This document shows, piece after piece, positions 22,664 through 33,008 of a DNA stretch of 64,000 nt (its first letter is position 1; every line of letters starts with the position of its first letter). Both the position numbers and the translations under genes were made by a program. A model generated the notes under the pieces. The model saw nothing but the letters and a program-made list of their open reading frames with translations. It did not search any database and was not told the DNA's origin. The stretch lies in assembly GCF_000091545.1 (NCBI RefSeq), contig NC_006461.1:62001-126000 (forward strand). The letters are read 5' to 3'. Source of the stretch: Thermus thermophilus HB8. GTDB taxonomy: Bacteria > Deinococcota > Deinococci > Deinococcales > Thermaceae.

Positions 22664-23287
22664 ATGCGGCTTGAGCGCGTCCTGGAAGAGGCCCGGGCCA
22701 AGGGCTACCCCATAGAGGACAACGGCCTCGGCAACCTCTGGGTGGTCCTGCCCAGGGAGCGCTTCAAGGAGGAGATGGCCCACTACAAGGCCATGGGGTT
22801 CAACTTCCTGGCCGACATCGTGGGCCTGGACTACCTGACCTACCCGGACCCCCGCCCCGAGCGCTTCGCCGTGGTCTACGAGCTCGTCTCCCTCCCGGGC
22901 TGGAAGGACGGGGACGGGAGCCGCTTCTTCGTGCGGGTCTACGTGCCCGAAGAGGACCCCAGGCTCCCCACGGTCACCGACCTCTGGGGGAGCGCCAATT
23001 TCCTGGAAAGGGAGGTCTACGACCTCTTCGGCATCGTCTTTGAAGGCCACCCCGACCTCCGCAAGATCCTCACCCCGGAGGACCTCGAGGGCCACCCCCT
23101 GCGCAAGGACTACCCCTTGGGCGAGACCCCCACCCTCTTCCGCGAGGGGCGGTACATCATCCCGGCGGAGTTCCGCGCCGCCCTCACCGGCAAGGACCCC
23201 GGCCTCACCTTCTACAAGGGCGGGAGCCGCAAGGGCTACAGGTCCCTTTGGGCCGACCTGAAGAAGGCCCGGGAGGTTAAAGGATGA
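22664..23287 (+). CDS. nuoC: NADH:quinone oxidoreductase subunit C (Nqo5)
   Basis: A 207-residue 30-kDa-type subunit of the peripheral arm without cofactors. The conserved block FLEREVYDLFGIVFEGHPDL followed by ILTPEDLEGHPLRKDYPLG is diagnostic. It is separate from nuoD here, unlike the fused NuoCD of E. coli. Its stop overlaps the nuoD start by four bases. Confidence 0.96.
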   Translation: MRLERVLEEARAKGYPIEDNGLGNLWVVLPRERFKEEMAHYKAMGFNFLADIVGLDYLTYPDPRPERFAVVYELVSLPGWKDGDGSRFFVRVYVPEEDPRLPTVTDLWGSANFLEREVYDLFGIVFEGHPDLRKILTPEDLEGHPLRKDYPLGETPTLFREGRYIIPAEFRAALTGKDPGLTFYKGGSRKGYRSLWADLKKAREVKG

Positions 23288-24513
23288 GGGAAGAGTTCCT
23301 GGAGGAAATCCCCCTAGACGCCCCCCCGGAGGAGGCCAAGGAGCTCCGCACCGAGGTGATGACCCTGAACGTGGGCCCGCAGCACCCCTCCACCCACGGG
23401 GTGCTCCGCCTCATGGTGACCCTCTCCGGGGAGGAGGTCCTGGAGGTGGTGCCCCACATCGGCTACCTCCACACGGGCTTTGAGAAGACCATGGAGCACC
23501 GCACCTACCTCCAGAACATCACCTACACGCCCCGGATGGACTACCTCCACTCCTTCGCCCACGACCTGGCCTACGCCCTGGCGGTGGAGAAGCTTTTGGG
23601 GGCCGTGGTGCCGCCTAGGGCGGAGACCATAAGGGTCATCCTCAACGAGCTCTCCCGCCTGGCGAGCCACCTGGTCTTCCTGGGGACGGGGCTTTTGGAC
23701 CTCGGGGCCCTCACCCCCTTCTTCTACGCCTTCCGCGAGCGCGAGACCATCCTGGACCTCTTTGAGTGGGTCACGGGCCAGCGCTTCCACCACAACTACA
23801 TCCGCATCGGCGGGGTGAAGGAGGACCTGCCGGAGGAGTTCGTCCCCGAGCTCAAGAAGCTCCTTGAAGTCCTCCCCCACCGCATAGACGAGTACGAGGC
23901 CCTCTTCGCCGAAAGCCCCATCTTCTACGAAAGGGCCCGGGGCGTGGGGGTGATCCCGCCCGAGGTGGCCATTGACCTCGGCCTCACCGGGGGGTCTCTA
24001 AGGGCGAGCGGGGTGAACTACGACGTGCGCAAGGCCTACCCCTACTCGGGCTACGAGACCTACACCTTTGACGTGCCCCTGGGGGAGAGGGGGGACGTGT
24101 TTGACCGGATGCTCGTCCGCATCCGGGAGATGCGGGAGTCGGTCAAGATCATCAAGCAGGCCCTGGAGCGCTTAGAACCGGGCCCCGTCCGCGACCCCAA
24201 CCCCCAGATCACCCCGCCCCCCCGCCACCTCCTGGAGACCTCCATGGAGGCGGTCATCTACCACTTCAAGCACTACACCGAGGGCTTCCACCCCCCCAAG
24301 GGGGAGGTCTACGTGCCCACGGAGTCGGCCCGGGGGGAACTCGGCTACTACATCGTCTCCGACGGCGGCTCCATGCCCTACCGGGTCAAGGTGCGGGCGC
24401 CGAGCTTCGTCAACCTGCAAAGCCTCCCCTACGCCTGCAAGGGGGAGCAGGTCCCCGACATGGTGGCCATCATCGCCAGCCTAGACCCCGTGATGGGGGA
24501 CGTGGACCGCTAA
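23284..24513 (+). CDS. nuoD: NADH:quinone oxidoreductase subunit D (Nqo4)
   Basis: A 409-residue 49-kDa-type subunit that forms the quinone pocket with NuoB. It has the GPQHPSTHGVLRL loop (quinone headgroup His), YLQNITYTPRMDYLHS (the conserved Tyr), and the C-terminal PSFVNLQSLP and ASLDPVMGDVDR blocks inherited from [NiFe] hydrogenase large subunits. It has lost the metal-binding cysteines, as all complex I homologues have. Confidence 0.97.
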   Translation: MREEFLEEIPLDAPPEEAKELRTEVMTLNVGPQHPSTHGVLRLMVTLSGEEVLEVVPHIGYLHTGFEKTMEHRTYLQNITYTPRMDYLHSFAHDLAYALAVEKLLGAVVPPRAETIRVILNELSRLASHLVFLGTGLLDLGALTPFFYAFRERETILDLFEWVTGQRFHHNYIRIGGVKEDLPEEFVPELKKLLEVLPHRIDEYEALFAESPIFYERARGVGVIPPEVAIDLGLTGGSLRASGVNYDVRKAYPYSGYETYTFDVPLGERGDVFDRMLVRIREMRESVKIIKQALERLEPGPVRDPNPQITPPPRHLLETSMEAVIYHFKHYTEGFHPPKGEVYVPTESARGELGYYIVSDGGSMPYRVKVRAPSFVNLQSLPYACKGEQVPDMVAIIASLDPVMGDVDR

Positions 24514-24523
24514 GGGAGGGAAG

Positions 24524-25069
24524 ATGGGGTTCTTTGACGACAAGCAGGACTTTCTGGAGGAGACCTTCGCCAAGTACCCGCCGGAAGGGCGCCGCGCCGC
24601 CATCATGCCCCTCCTTAGGCGGGTGCAGCAGGAGGAGGGCTGGATCCGGCCCGAGCGCATAGAGGAGATCGCCCGCCTCGTGGGCACCACCCCCACGGAG
24701 GTCATGGGGGTGGCGAGCTTCTACTCCTACTACCAGTTCGTGCCCACGGGGAAGTACCACCTCCAGGTCTGCGCCACCCTCTCCTGCAAGCTCGCCGGGG
24801 CCGAGGAGCTTTGGGACTACCTCACCGAGACCCTGGGCATCGGCCCGGGGGAGGTGACCCCGGACGGGCTTTTCAGCGTGCAGAAGGTGGAGTGCCTGGG
24901 AAGCTGCCACACCGCCCCCGTGATCCAGGTGAACGACGAGCCCTACGTGGAGTGCGTGACCCGGGCGAGGCTCGAGGCCCTTCTTGCAGGCCTTAGGGCG
25001 GGGAAGCGGCTTGAGGAGATTGAGCTTCCCGGAAAGTGCGGCCACCACGTGCACGAGGTGGAGGTATGA
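24524..25069 (+). CDS. nuoE: NADH:quinone oxidoreductase subunit E (Nqo2)
   Basis: A 181-residue 24-kDa-type subunit with a thioredoxin-like fold carrying the [2Fe-2S] cluster N1a. Ligands are Cys83 and Cys88 ([11 protein letters not shown]) and the two cysteines of [11 protein letters not shown]. The N-terminal helical part has [16 protein letters not shown]. It ends [11 protein letters not shown], overlapping nuoF by four bases. Confidence 0.96.
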
Positions 25070-26382
25070 CTGGCCCCATTCTTTCCGGACTGGACCCCCG
25101 GTTTGAAAGGACCCTCTACGCCCACGTGGGGAAGGAGGGGTCCTGGACCCTGGACTACTACCTCCGGCACGGGGGGTACGAGACGGCGAAGCGGGTGCTC
25201 AAGGAGAAGACCCCGGACGAGGTCATAGAGGAGGTGAAGCGCTCCGGGCTTAGGGGCCGGGGCGGGGCGGGCTTCCCCACGGGGCTTAAGTGGAGCTTCA
25301 TGCCCAAGGACGACGGGAAGCAGCACTACCTCATCTGCAACGCCGACGAGTCCGAGCCCGGGAGCTTCAAGGACCGCTACATCCTGGAGGACGTCCCCCA
25401 CCTCCTCATTGAGGGGATGATCCTCGCCGGGTACGCCATCCGGGCCACGGTGGGCTACATCTACGTCCGCGGGGAGTACCGCAGGGCGGCGGACCGGCTA
25501 GAACAAGCCATCAAGGAGGCCCGGGCCCGGGGCTACCTGGGGAAGAACCTCTTCGGCACGGACTTCTCCTTTGACCTCCACGTCCACCGGGGGGCCGGGG
25601 CCTACATCTGCGGCGAGGAGACGGCCCTCATGAACTCCCTGGAGGGCCTAAGGGCGAACCCCCGCTTGAAGCCCCCCTTCCCCGCCCAGTCGGGCCTTTG
25701 GGGCAAGCCCACCACCATCAACAACGTGGAGACCCTGGCCTCCGTGGTGCCCATCATGGAACGGGGCGCCGACTGGTTCGCCCAGATGGGCACGGAGCAG
25801 TCCAAGGGGATGAAGCTCTACCAGATCTCCGGGCCCGTGAAGCGCCCCGGGGTGTACGAGCTCCCCATGGGCACCACGTTCCGCGAGCTCATCTACGAGT
25901 GGGCGGGTGGGCCCCTGGAGCCCATCCAGGCCATCATCCCCGGGGGGTCCTCCACCCCGCCTCTGCCCTTCACCGAGGAGGTCCTGGACACCCCCATGAG
26001 CTACGAGCACCTCCAGGCCAAGGGCTCCATGCTGGGGACGGGGGGCGTGATCCTCATCCCCGAGCGGGTGAGCATGGTGGACGCCATGTGGAACCTCACC
26101 CGCTTCTACGCCCACGAGTCCTGCGGCAAGTGCACCCCCTGCCGCGAGGGCGTGGCGGGGTTCATGGTGAACCTCTTCGCCAAGATCGGCACCGGCCAGG
26201 GGGAGGAGAAGGACGTGGAGAACCTGGAAGCCCTCCTCCCCCTCATTGAGGGGCGGAGCTTCTGCCCCTTGGCGGACGCGGCGGTGTGGCCGGTGAAGGG
26301 CTCGCTAAGGCACTTCAAGGACCAGTACCTGGCCCTGGCGCGGGAGAAGCGCCCCGTGCCCAGGCCTTCCCTCTGGAGGTGA
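25066..26382 (+). CDS. nuoF: NADH:quinone oxidoreductase subunit F, NADH- and FMN-binding (Nqo1)
   Basis: A 438-residue 51-kDa-type subunit where NADH reduces FMN. The FMN/NADH site motifs are [26 protein letters not shown] and [17 protein letters not shown]. The [4Fe-4S] cluster N3 ligands are in [11 protein letters not shown] plus a later cysteine in RSFCPL. The ATG at 25066, overlapping the nuoE stop, gives the 438-residue length; an in-frame start 30 bases earlier would lie in nuoE. Confidence 0.97.
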
Positions 26383-26383
26383 G

Positions 26384-28735
26384 ATGGTCCGGGTCAAGGT
26401 GAACGACCGCATCGTGGAGGTGCCCCCGGGGACGAGCGTCATGGACGCCGTCTTCCACGCGGGGTACGACGTGCCCCTCTTCTGCTCGGAAAAGCACCTC
26501 TCCCCCATAGGGGCCTGCCGCATGTGCCTGGTGCGGATCGGCCTTCCCAAGAAGGGCCCCGACGGGAAGCCCCTCCTCAACGAGAAGGGCGAGCCTGAGA
26601 TCCAGTGGCAGCCCAAGCTCGCCGCAAGCTGCGTGACGGCGGTGGCGGACGGGATGGTGGTGGACACCCTCTCGGACGTGGTGCGGGAGGCCCAGGCGGG
26701 GATGGTGGAGTTCACCCTCCTCAACCACCCTCTGGACTGCCCTACCTGCGACAAGGGCGGGGCCTGCGAGCTCCAGGACCGCACCGTGGAGTACGGGCTT
26801 TACGAGAAGTACTACCAGAAGGGCCCCCTGGAGCTTCCCGTCTACACCCGCTTTGAGTTCACCCGCCGCCACGTGGACAAGCACCACCCCCTCTCCCCCT
26901 TCGTCATCCTGGACCGGGAGCGGTGCATCCACTGCAAGCGGTGCGTGCGCTACTTTGAGGAGGTCCCCGGGGACGAGGTCCTGGACTTCATTGAGCGGGG
27001 AGTGCACACCTTCATCGGCACCATGGACTTCGGCCTCCCCTCGGGCTTCTCCGGGAACATCACGGACATCTGCCCCGTGGGGGCCCTTCTGGACCTCACC
27101 GCCCGCTTCCGCGCCCGAAACTGGGAGATGGAGGAGACCCCCACCACCTGCGCCCTCTGCCCCGTGGGGTGCGGGATCACCGCCGACACCCGTAGCGGCG
27201 AGCTCCTCAGGATCCGGGCCCGGGAGGTCCCCGAGGTCAACGAGATCTGGATCTGTGACGCGGGCCGCTTCGGCCACGAGTGGGCGGACCAAAACCGCCT
27301 CAAGACCCCCCTGGTGCGGAAAGAGGGAAGGCTCGTGGAGGCCACCTGGGAGGAGGCCTTCCTCGCCCTCAAGGAGGGCCTGAAGGAGGCGAGGGGCGAG
27401 GAGGTGGGGCTTTACCTCGCCCACGACGCCACCCTCGAGGAGGGCCTCTTGGCCTCCGAGCTCGCCAAGGCCCTGAAGACCCCCCACCTGGACTTCCAGG
27501 GCCGCACCGCCGCCCCGGCGAGCCTCTTCCCGCCCGCCTCCCTGGAGGACCTCCTCCAGGCGGACTTCGCCCTGGTCCTCGGCGACCCCACGGAGGAAGC
27601 CCCCATCCTCCACCTCCGCCTCTCCGAGTTCGTGCGCGACCTCAAGCCTCCCCACCGCTACAACCACGGCACCCCCTTCGCCGACCTGCAGATCAAGGAA
27701 AGGATGCCCCGCCGCACGGACAAGATGGCCCTCTTCGCCCCGTACCGCGCCCCCCTCATGAAGTGGGCCGCCATCCACGAGGTCCACCGCCCCGGGGAAG
27801 AGCGGGAGATCCTCCTCGCCCTCCTCGGGGACAAGGAGGGAAGCGAAATGGTGGCGAAGGCGAAGGAGGCCTGGGAGAAGGCGAAGAACCCGGTGCTCAT
27901 CCTCGGGGCCGGTGTCCTCCAGGACACCGTGGCCGCGGAAAGGGCCCGCCTCCTCGCCGAGCGCAAGGGGGCCAAGGTCCTCGCCATGACCCCGGCGGCG
28001 AACGCCCGGGGCCTCGAGGCCATGGGGGTCCTCCCCGGGGCGAAGGGGGCCTCCTGGGACGAGCCCGGGGCCCTCTACGCCTACTACGGCTTCGTGCCCC
28101 CGGAAGAGGCCCTTAAGGGCAAGCGCTTCGTGGTGATGCACCTAAGCCACCTCCACCCCCTGGCGGAGCGCTACGCCCACGTGGTCCTCCCCGCCCCCAC
28201 CTTCTACGAGAAGCGGGGGCACCTGGTGAACCTGGAGGGCCGGGTCCTCCCCCTAAGCCCCGCCCCCATAGAGAACGGGGAGGCGGAGGGCGCCCTCCAG
28301 GTCCTCGCCCTCCTGGCCGAGGCCCTGGGGGTGAGGCCCCCCTTCCGGCTCCACCTCGAGGCGCAGAAGGCCCTGAAGGCCCGGAAGGTCCCGGAGGCCA
28401 TGGGCCGTCTCTCTTTCCGCCTCAAGGAGCTCCGGCCCAAGGAGCGGAAGGGCGCCTTCTACCTCCGGCCCACCATGTGGAAGGCCCACCAGGCGGTGGG
28501 CAAGGCCCAAGAGGCGGCCCGGGCGGAACTCTGGGCCCACCCGGAGACGGCGCGGGCCGAGGCCCTGCCCGAGGGGGCCCAGGTGGCCGTGGAGACCCCC
28601 TTCGGCCGGGTGGAGGCCCGGGTGGTCCACCGGGAGGACGTGCCCAAAGGCCACCTCTACCTCTCGGCCCTGGGGCCCGCGGCGGGCCTCCGGGTGGAGG
28701 GGCGCGTCCTGGTGCCCGCGGGAGGTGAAGCGTGA
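26384..28735 (+). CDS. nuoG: NADH:quinone oxidoreductase subunit G (Nqo3)
   Basis: A 783-residue subunit that carries most of the electron wire. The N-terminal ferredoxin domain has Cys34, 45, 48 and 83 for N1b; His115, Cys119, 122 and 128 ligate N5; CIHCKRC plus the later ICPVGA cysteine ligate N4. A fourth motif, CALCPVGC with a downstream cysteine, is the off-path cluster N7 found only in some bacteria. The large C-terminal domain is molybdopterin-oxidoreductase-like but binds no cofactor. Confidence 0.97.
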   Translation: MVRVKVNDRIVEVPPGTSVMDAVFHAGYDVPLFCSEKHLSPIGACRMCLVRIGLPKKGPDGKPLLNEKGEPEIQWQPKLAASCVTAVADGMVVDTLSDVVREAQAGMVEFTLLNHPLDCPTCDKGGACELQDRTVEYGLYEKYYQKGPLELPVYTRFEFTRRHVDKHHPLSPFVILDRERCIHCKRCVRYFEEVPGDEVLDFIERGVHTFIGTMDFGLPSGFSGNITDICPVGALLDLTARFRARNWEMEETPTTCALCPVGCGITADTRSGELLRIRAREVPEVNEIWICDAGRFGHEWADQNRLKTPLVRKEGRLVEATWEEAFLALKEGLKEARGEEVGLYLAHDATLEEGLLASELAKALKTPHLDFQGRTAAPASLFPPASLEDLLQADFALVLGDPTEEAPILHLRLSEFVRDLKPPHRYNHGTPFADLQIKERMPRRTDKMALFAPYRAPLMKWAAIHEVHRPGEEREILLALLGDKEGSEMVAKAKEAWEKAKNPVLILGAGVLQDTVAAERARLLAERKGAKVLAMTPAANARGLEAMGVLPGAKGASWDEPGALYAYYGFVPPEEALKGKRFVVMHLSHLHPLAERYAHVVLPAPTFYEKRGHLVNLEGRVLPLSPAPIENGEAEGALQVLALLAEALGVRPPFRLHLEAQKALKARKVPEAMGRLSFRLKELRPKERKGAFYLRPTMWKAHQAVGKAQEAARAELWAHPETARAEALPEGAQVAVETPFGRVEARVVHREDVPKGHLYLSALGPAAGLRVEGRVLVPAGGEA

Positions 28736-29829
28736 CCTGGTCCTACCCCGTAGACCCTTACTGGATGGTGGCCCTGAAGGCCCTCTTGGTGGTGGTGGGC
28801 CTCCTCACCGCCTTCGCCTTCATGACCCTCATTGAGCGGAGGCTCCTCGCCCGCTTCCAGGTGCGCATGGGGCCGAACCGGGTGGGGCCTTTTGGCCTCC
28901 TCCAGCCCCTCGCCGACGCCATCAAGAGCATCTTCAAGGAAGACATCGTGGTGGCCCAGGCGGACCGGTTCCTCTTCGTCCTCGCCCCCCTCATCTCCGT
29001 GGTCTTCGCCCTCCTCGCCTTCGGGCTCATCCCCTTCGGCCCGCCGGGAAGCTTCTTCGGCTACCAGCCCTGGGTGATCAACCTGGACCTGGGGATCCTC
29101 TACCTCTTCGCCGTAAGCGAGCTCGCCGTCTACGGGATCTTCCTCTCCGGGTGGGCCTCGGGGAGCAAGTACAGCCTCTTGGGCTCCCTCCGCTCCTCGG
29201 CGAGCCTCATCTCCTACGAGCTCGGCCTGGGCCTCGCCCTCCTCGCCCCCGTGCTCCTCGTGGGCAGCCTCAACCTGAACGACATCGTGAACTGGCAGAA
29301 GGAGCACGGCTGGCTCTTCCTCTACGCCTTCCCCGCCTTCTTGGTCTACCTCATCGCCAGCATGGCCGAGGCCGCCCGCACCCCCTTTGACCTCCCCGAG
29401 GCGGAGCAGGAGCTCGTGGGCGGGTACCACACGGAGTACAGCTCCATCAAGTGGGCCCTCTTCCAGATGGCGGAGTACATCCACTTCATCACCGCAAGCG
29501 CCCTCATCCCCACCCTCTTCCTGGGCGGCTGGACCATGCCCGTCCTCGAGGTCCCCTACCTCTGGATGTTCCTCAAGATCGCCTTCTTCCTCTTCTTCTT
29601 CATCTGGATCCGGGCCACCTGGTTCCGCCTGCGCTACGACCAGCTCCTCCGCTTCGGCTGGGGCTTCCTCTTCCCGCTGGCCCTCCTCTGGTTCCTCGTC
29701 ACCGCCCTCGTGGTGGCCCTGGACCTCCCCAGGACCTACCTCCTCTACCTCTCCGCCCTAAGCTTCCTCGTCCTCCTGGGAGCGGTCCTCTACACCCCCA
29801 AGCCCGCCCGCAAAGGAGGTGGCGCATGA
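28732..29829 (+). CDS. nuoH: NADH:quinone oxidoreductase subunit H (Nqo8)
   Basis: A 365-residue membrane subunit at the junction of peripheral and membrane arms; it closes the quinone channel. Recognisable blocks are LIERRLLARFQVRMGPNRVGP, LQPLADAIKSIFKED and EAARTPFDLPEAEQELVGGY, with the conserved acidic residues thought to couple quinone chemistry to proton pumping. The start is GTG overlapping the nuoG stop. Confidence 0.97.
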   Translation: MTWSYPVDPYWMVALKALLVVVGLLTAFAFMTLIERRLLARFQVRMGPNRVGPFGLLQPLADAIKSIFKEDIVVAQADRFLFVLAPLISVVFALLAFGLIPFGPPGSFFGYQPWVINLDLGILYLFAVSELAVYGIFLSGWASGSKYSLLGSLRSSASLISYELGLGLALLAPVLLVGSLNLNDIVNWQKEHGWLFLYAFPAFLVYLIASMAEAARTPFDLPEAEQELVGGYHTEYSSIKWALFQMAEYIHFITASALIPTLFLGGWTMPVLEVPYLWMFLKIAFFLFFFIWIRATWFRLRYDQLLRFGWGFLFPLALLWFLVTALVVALDLPRTYLLYLSALSFLVLLGAVLYTPKPARKGGGA

Positions 29830-30374
29830 CCCTGAAGGCCCTCGCCCAAAGCCTCGGCATCACCCTGAAGTACCTCTTCTCCAAGCCGGTGACCGTCCCC
29901 TACCCCGACGCCCCCGTGGCCCTGAAGCCCCGCTTCCACGGGCGGCACGTCCTCACCCGGCACCCGAACGGGCTAGAGAAGTGCATCGGCTGCTCCCTCT
30001 GCGCCGCCGCCTGCCCCGCCTACGCCATCTACGTGGAGCCGGCGGAGAACGACCCGGAAAACCCGGTCTCCGCGGGGGAGCGGTACGCCAAGGTCTACGA
30101 GATCAACATGCTCCGGTGCATCTTCTGCGGCCTCTGCGAGGAGGCCTGCCCCACGGGGGCCATCGTCCTGGGGTACGACTTTGAGATGGCGGACTACGAG
30201 TACTCCGACCTCGTCTACGGCAAGGAGGACATGCTGGTGGACGTGGTGGGCACCAAGCCCCAGCGCCGCGAGGCCAAGCGGACGGGCAAGCCCGTGAAGG
30301 TGGGCTACGTGGTGCCCTACGTGCGGCCCGAGCTGGAGGGGTTCAAGGCCCCCACGGAAGGGGGGAAGCGATGA
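29826..30374 (+). CDS. nuoI: NADH:quinone oxidoreductase subunit I (Nqo9)
   Basis: A 182-residue ferredoxin-like subunit with two [4Fe-4S] clusters, N6a and N6b. Motifs are CIGCSLCAAACP and CIFCGLCEEACP, each with the crossing-over fourth cysteine of 8Fe ferredoxins. An N-terminal amphipathic helix (LKALAQSLGITLKYLFSK) anchors it at the membrane. The ATG at 29826 overlaps the nuoH stop. Confidence 0.96.
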   Translation: MTLKALAQSLGITLKYLFSKPVTVPYPDAPVALKPRFHGRHVLTRHPNGLEKCIGCSLCAAACPAYAIYVEPAENDPENPVSAGERYAKVYEINMLRCIFCGLCEEACPTGAIVLGYDFEMADYEYSDLVYGKEDMLVDVVGTKPQRREAKRTGKPVKVGYVVPYVRPELEGFKAPTEGGKR

Positions 30375-30901
30375 GCCTTCTTGAAGGCCTCGCCCTCTTC
30401 CTCCTCCTCCTGAGCGGGGTCCTGGTGGTGACCCTCAGGAACGCCATCCACGCCGCCCTGGCCCTGATCCTCAACTTCCTGGTCCTCGCCGGAGTCTACG
30501 TGGCCCTGGACGCCCGCTTCCTGGGCTTTATCCAGGTCATCGTCTACGCCGGGGCCATCGTGGTCCTCTTCCTCTTCGTCATCATGCTCCTCTTCGCCGC
30601 CCAGGGGGAGATCGGGTTTGACCCCCTGGTGCGCTCCAGGCCCCTCGCCGCCCTCCTCGCCTTAGGGGTGGCGGGGATCTTGGCCGCGGGGCTTTGGGGG
30701 CTGGACCTCGCCTTCACCCAGGACCTGAAGGGCGGGCTTCCCCAGGCCCTGGGGCCCCTGCTCTACGGCGACTGGCTCTTCGTCCTCCTCGCGGTGGGCT
30801 TCCTCCTCATGGCCGCCACGGTGGTGGCCGTGGCCCTGGTGGAGCCCGGGAAGGCCTCGAGGGCCAAGGAGGCGGAGAAGCGGGAGGAGGTGGCGCGGTG
30901 A
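30371..30901 (+). CDS. nuoJ: NADH:quinone oxidoreductase subunit J (Nqo10)
   Basis: A 176-residue subunit with five transmembrane helices. The third helix contains IQVIVYAGAIVVLFLFVIML, the conserved segment with a pi-bulge and the Tyr/Glu-type coupling position. A charged C-terminal tail (KASRAKEAEKREE) is cytoplasmic. It overlaps nuoI and nuoK by four bases each. Confidence 0.95.
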   Translation: MSLLEGLALFLLLLSGVLVVTLRNAIHAALALILNFLVLAGVYVALDARFLGFIQVIVYAGAIVVLFLFVIMLLFAAQGEIGFDPLVRSRPLAALLALGVAGILAAGLWGLDLAFTQDLKGGLPQALGPLLYGDWLFVLLAVGFLLMAATVVAVALVEPGKASRAKEAEKREEVAR

Positions 30902-31185
30902 GCTACCTCCTCACCTCCGCCCTCCTCTTCGCCCTCGGGGTCTACGGGGTCCTCACCCGGAGGACCGCCATCCTGGTCTTCCTCTCCATTGAGCTCATGC
31001 TGAACGCGGCCAACCTCTCCCTGGTGGGCTTCGCCCGGGCCTACGGGCTTGACGGCCAGGTGGCCGCCCTCATGGTCATCGCCGTGGCCGCCGCCGAGGT
31101 GGCCGTGGGCCTCGGCCTCATCGTGGCCATCTTCCGCCACCGGGAGAGCACCGCGGTGGACGACCTCTCGGAGCTTCGGGGGTAA
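30898..31185 (+). CDS. nuoK: NADH:quinone oxidoreductase subunit K (Nqo11)
   Basis: A 95-residue subunit with three transmembrane helices containing two conserved membrane glutamates ([13 protein letters not shown] and [12 protein letters not shown]), part of the fourth proton channel. The start is GTG at 30898. It is homologous to MrpC of cation antiporters. Confidence 0.95.
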
Positions 31186-31187
31186 GC

Positions 31188-33008
31188 ATGGCGCTTCTCG
31201 GGACGATTCTCCTGCCCTTGTTGGGCTTCGCCCTCCTCGGCCTCTTCGGCAAAAGGATGCGAGAGCCCCTCCCCGGGGTCCTGGCCTCGGGGCTCGTCCT
31301 CGCCTCCTTCCTCCTGGGGGCGGGGCTTCTCCTCTCGGGCGGGGCCCGCTTCCAAGCGGAGTGGCTTCCCGGCATCCCCTTCAGCCTCCTTCTGGACAAC
31401 CTCTCCGGCTTCATGCTCCTCATCGTCACCGGCGTGGGCTTCCTCATCCACGTCTACGCCATCGGCTACATGGGGGGGGACCCGGGCTACAGCCGCTTCT
31501 TCGCCTACTTCAACCTCTTCATCGCCATGATGCTCACCCTGGTCCTCGCCGACAGCTACCCGGTGATGTTCATCGGCTGGGAGGGGGTGGGCCTGGCGAG
31601 CTTCCTCCTCATCGGCTTCTGGTACAAGAACCCCCAGTACGCCGACAGCGCCCGCAAGGCCTTCATCGTGAACCGGATCGGCGACCTGGGCTTCATGCTG
31701 GGCATGGCCATCCTCTGGGCCCTCTACGGCACCCTCTCCATCAGCGAGCTCAAGGAGGCGATGGAGGGCCCCCTGAAGAACCCTGACCTCCTCGCCCTGG
31801 CAGGGCTTCTCCTCTTCCTCGGGGCTGTGGGCAAGAGCGCCCAGATCCCCCTCATGGTCTGGCTCCCCGACGCCATGGCCGGCCCCACCCCCGTCTCCGC
31901 CCTGATCCACGCGGCCACCATGGTGACGGCCGGGGTCTACCTCATCGCCCGGAGCTCCTTCCTCTACAGCGTCCTCCCCGACGTCTCCTACGCCATCGCC
32001 GTGGTCGGCCTCCTCACCGCGGCTTATGGGGCGCTATCCGCCTTCGGCCAGACCGATATCAAGAAAATCGTCGCCTACTCCACCATCAGCCAGCTCGGGT
32101 ACATGTTCCTGGCGGCCGGGGTGGGGGCGTACTGGGTGGCCCTCTTCCACGTCTTCACCCACGCCTTCTTCAAGGCCCTCCTCTTCCTGGCCTCGGGGAG
32201 CGTGATCCACGCCCTGGGGGGCGAGCAGGACGTGCGCAAGATGGGGGGCCTCTGGAAGCACCTGCCCCAAACCCGCTGGCACGCCCTCATCGGGGCCCTG
32301 GCCCTGGGCGGCCTCCCCTTGCTTTCCGGCTTCTGGTCCAAGGACGCCATCCTCGCCGCCACCCTCACCTACCCCTTCGGGGGAGTGGGGTTCTACGTGG
32401 GGGCGCTCCTCGTGGCGGTCCTCACCGCCATGTACGCCATGCGCTGGTTCGTCCTGGTCTTCCTGGGGGAGGAGAGGGGGCACCACCACCCCCACGAGGC
32501 CCCGCCGGTGATGCTCTGGCCCAACCACCTCCTGGCCCTGGGCTCGGTCCTCGCGGGGTACCTGGCCCTGCCCCACCCCTTGCCCAACGTCCTGGAACCC
32601 TTCCTGAAGCCCGCCCTGGCGGAGGTGGAGGCCCACCACCTCTCCCTGGGGGCGGAGTGGGGCCTCATCGCCCTCTCGGCGGCGGTGGCCCTTCTAGGGC
32701 TCTGGGCGGGTTTCGTCTTCTTCCAGCGCAAGGTTTTCCCCGCCTGGTACCTGGCCTTTGAGGCGGCGAGCCGGGAGGCCTTCTACGTGGACCGGGCCTA
32801 CAACGCCCTCATCGTGAACCCCTTGAAGGCCCTGGCGGAGGCCCTCTTCTACGGGGATCGGGGCCTCCTAAGCGGCTACTTCGGCCTGGGCGGGGCGGCG
32901 CGGAGCCTGGGGCAGGGCCTCGCCCGGTTGCAGACCGGCTACCTTAGGGTTTACGCCCTCCTCTTCGTGCTGGGGGCGCTTCTCCTTCTGGGGGTGATGC
33001 GGTGGTAG
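31188..33008 (+). CDS. nuoL: NADH:quinone oxidoreductase subunit L (Nqo12), antiporter-like
   Basis: A 606-residue subunit, the distal proton pump. It has the antiporter core with the conserved Glu in [14 protein letters not shown], Lys in [16 protein letters not shown], and the lateral histidine segment [18 protein letters not shown]. The last hundred residues form the long amphipathic helix ([19 protein letters not shown] region) that runs along the membrane arm, and a final transmembrane anchor. It overlaps nuoM by seven bases. Confidence 0.96.
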
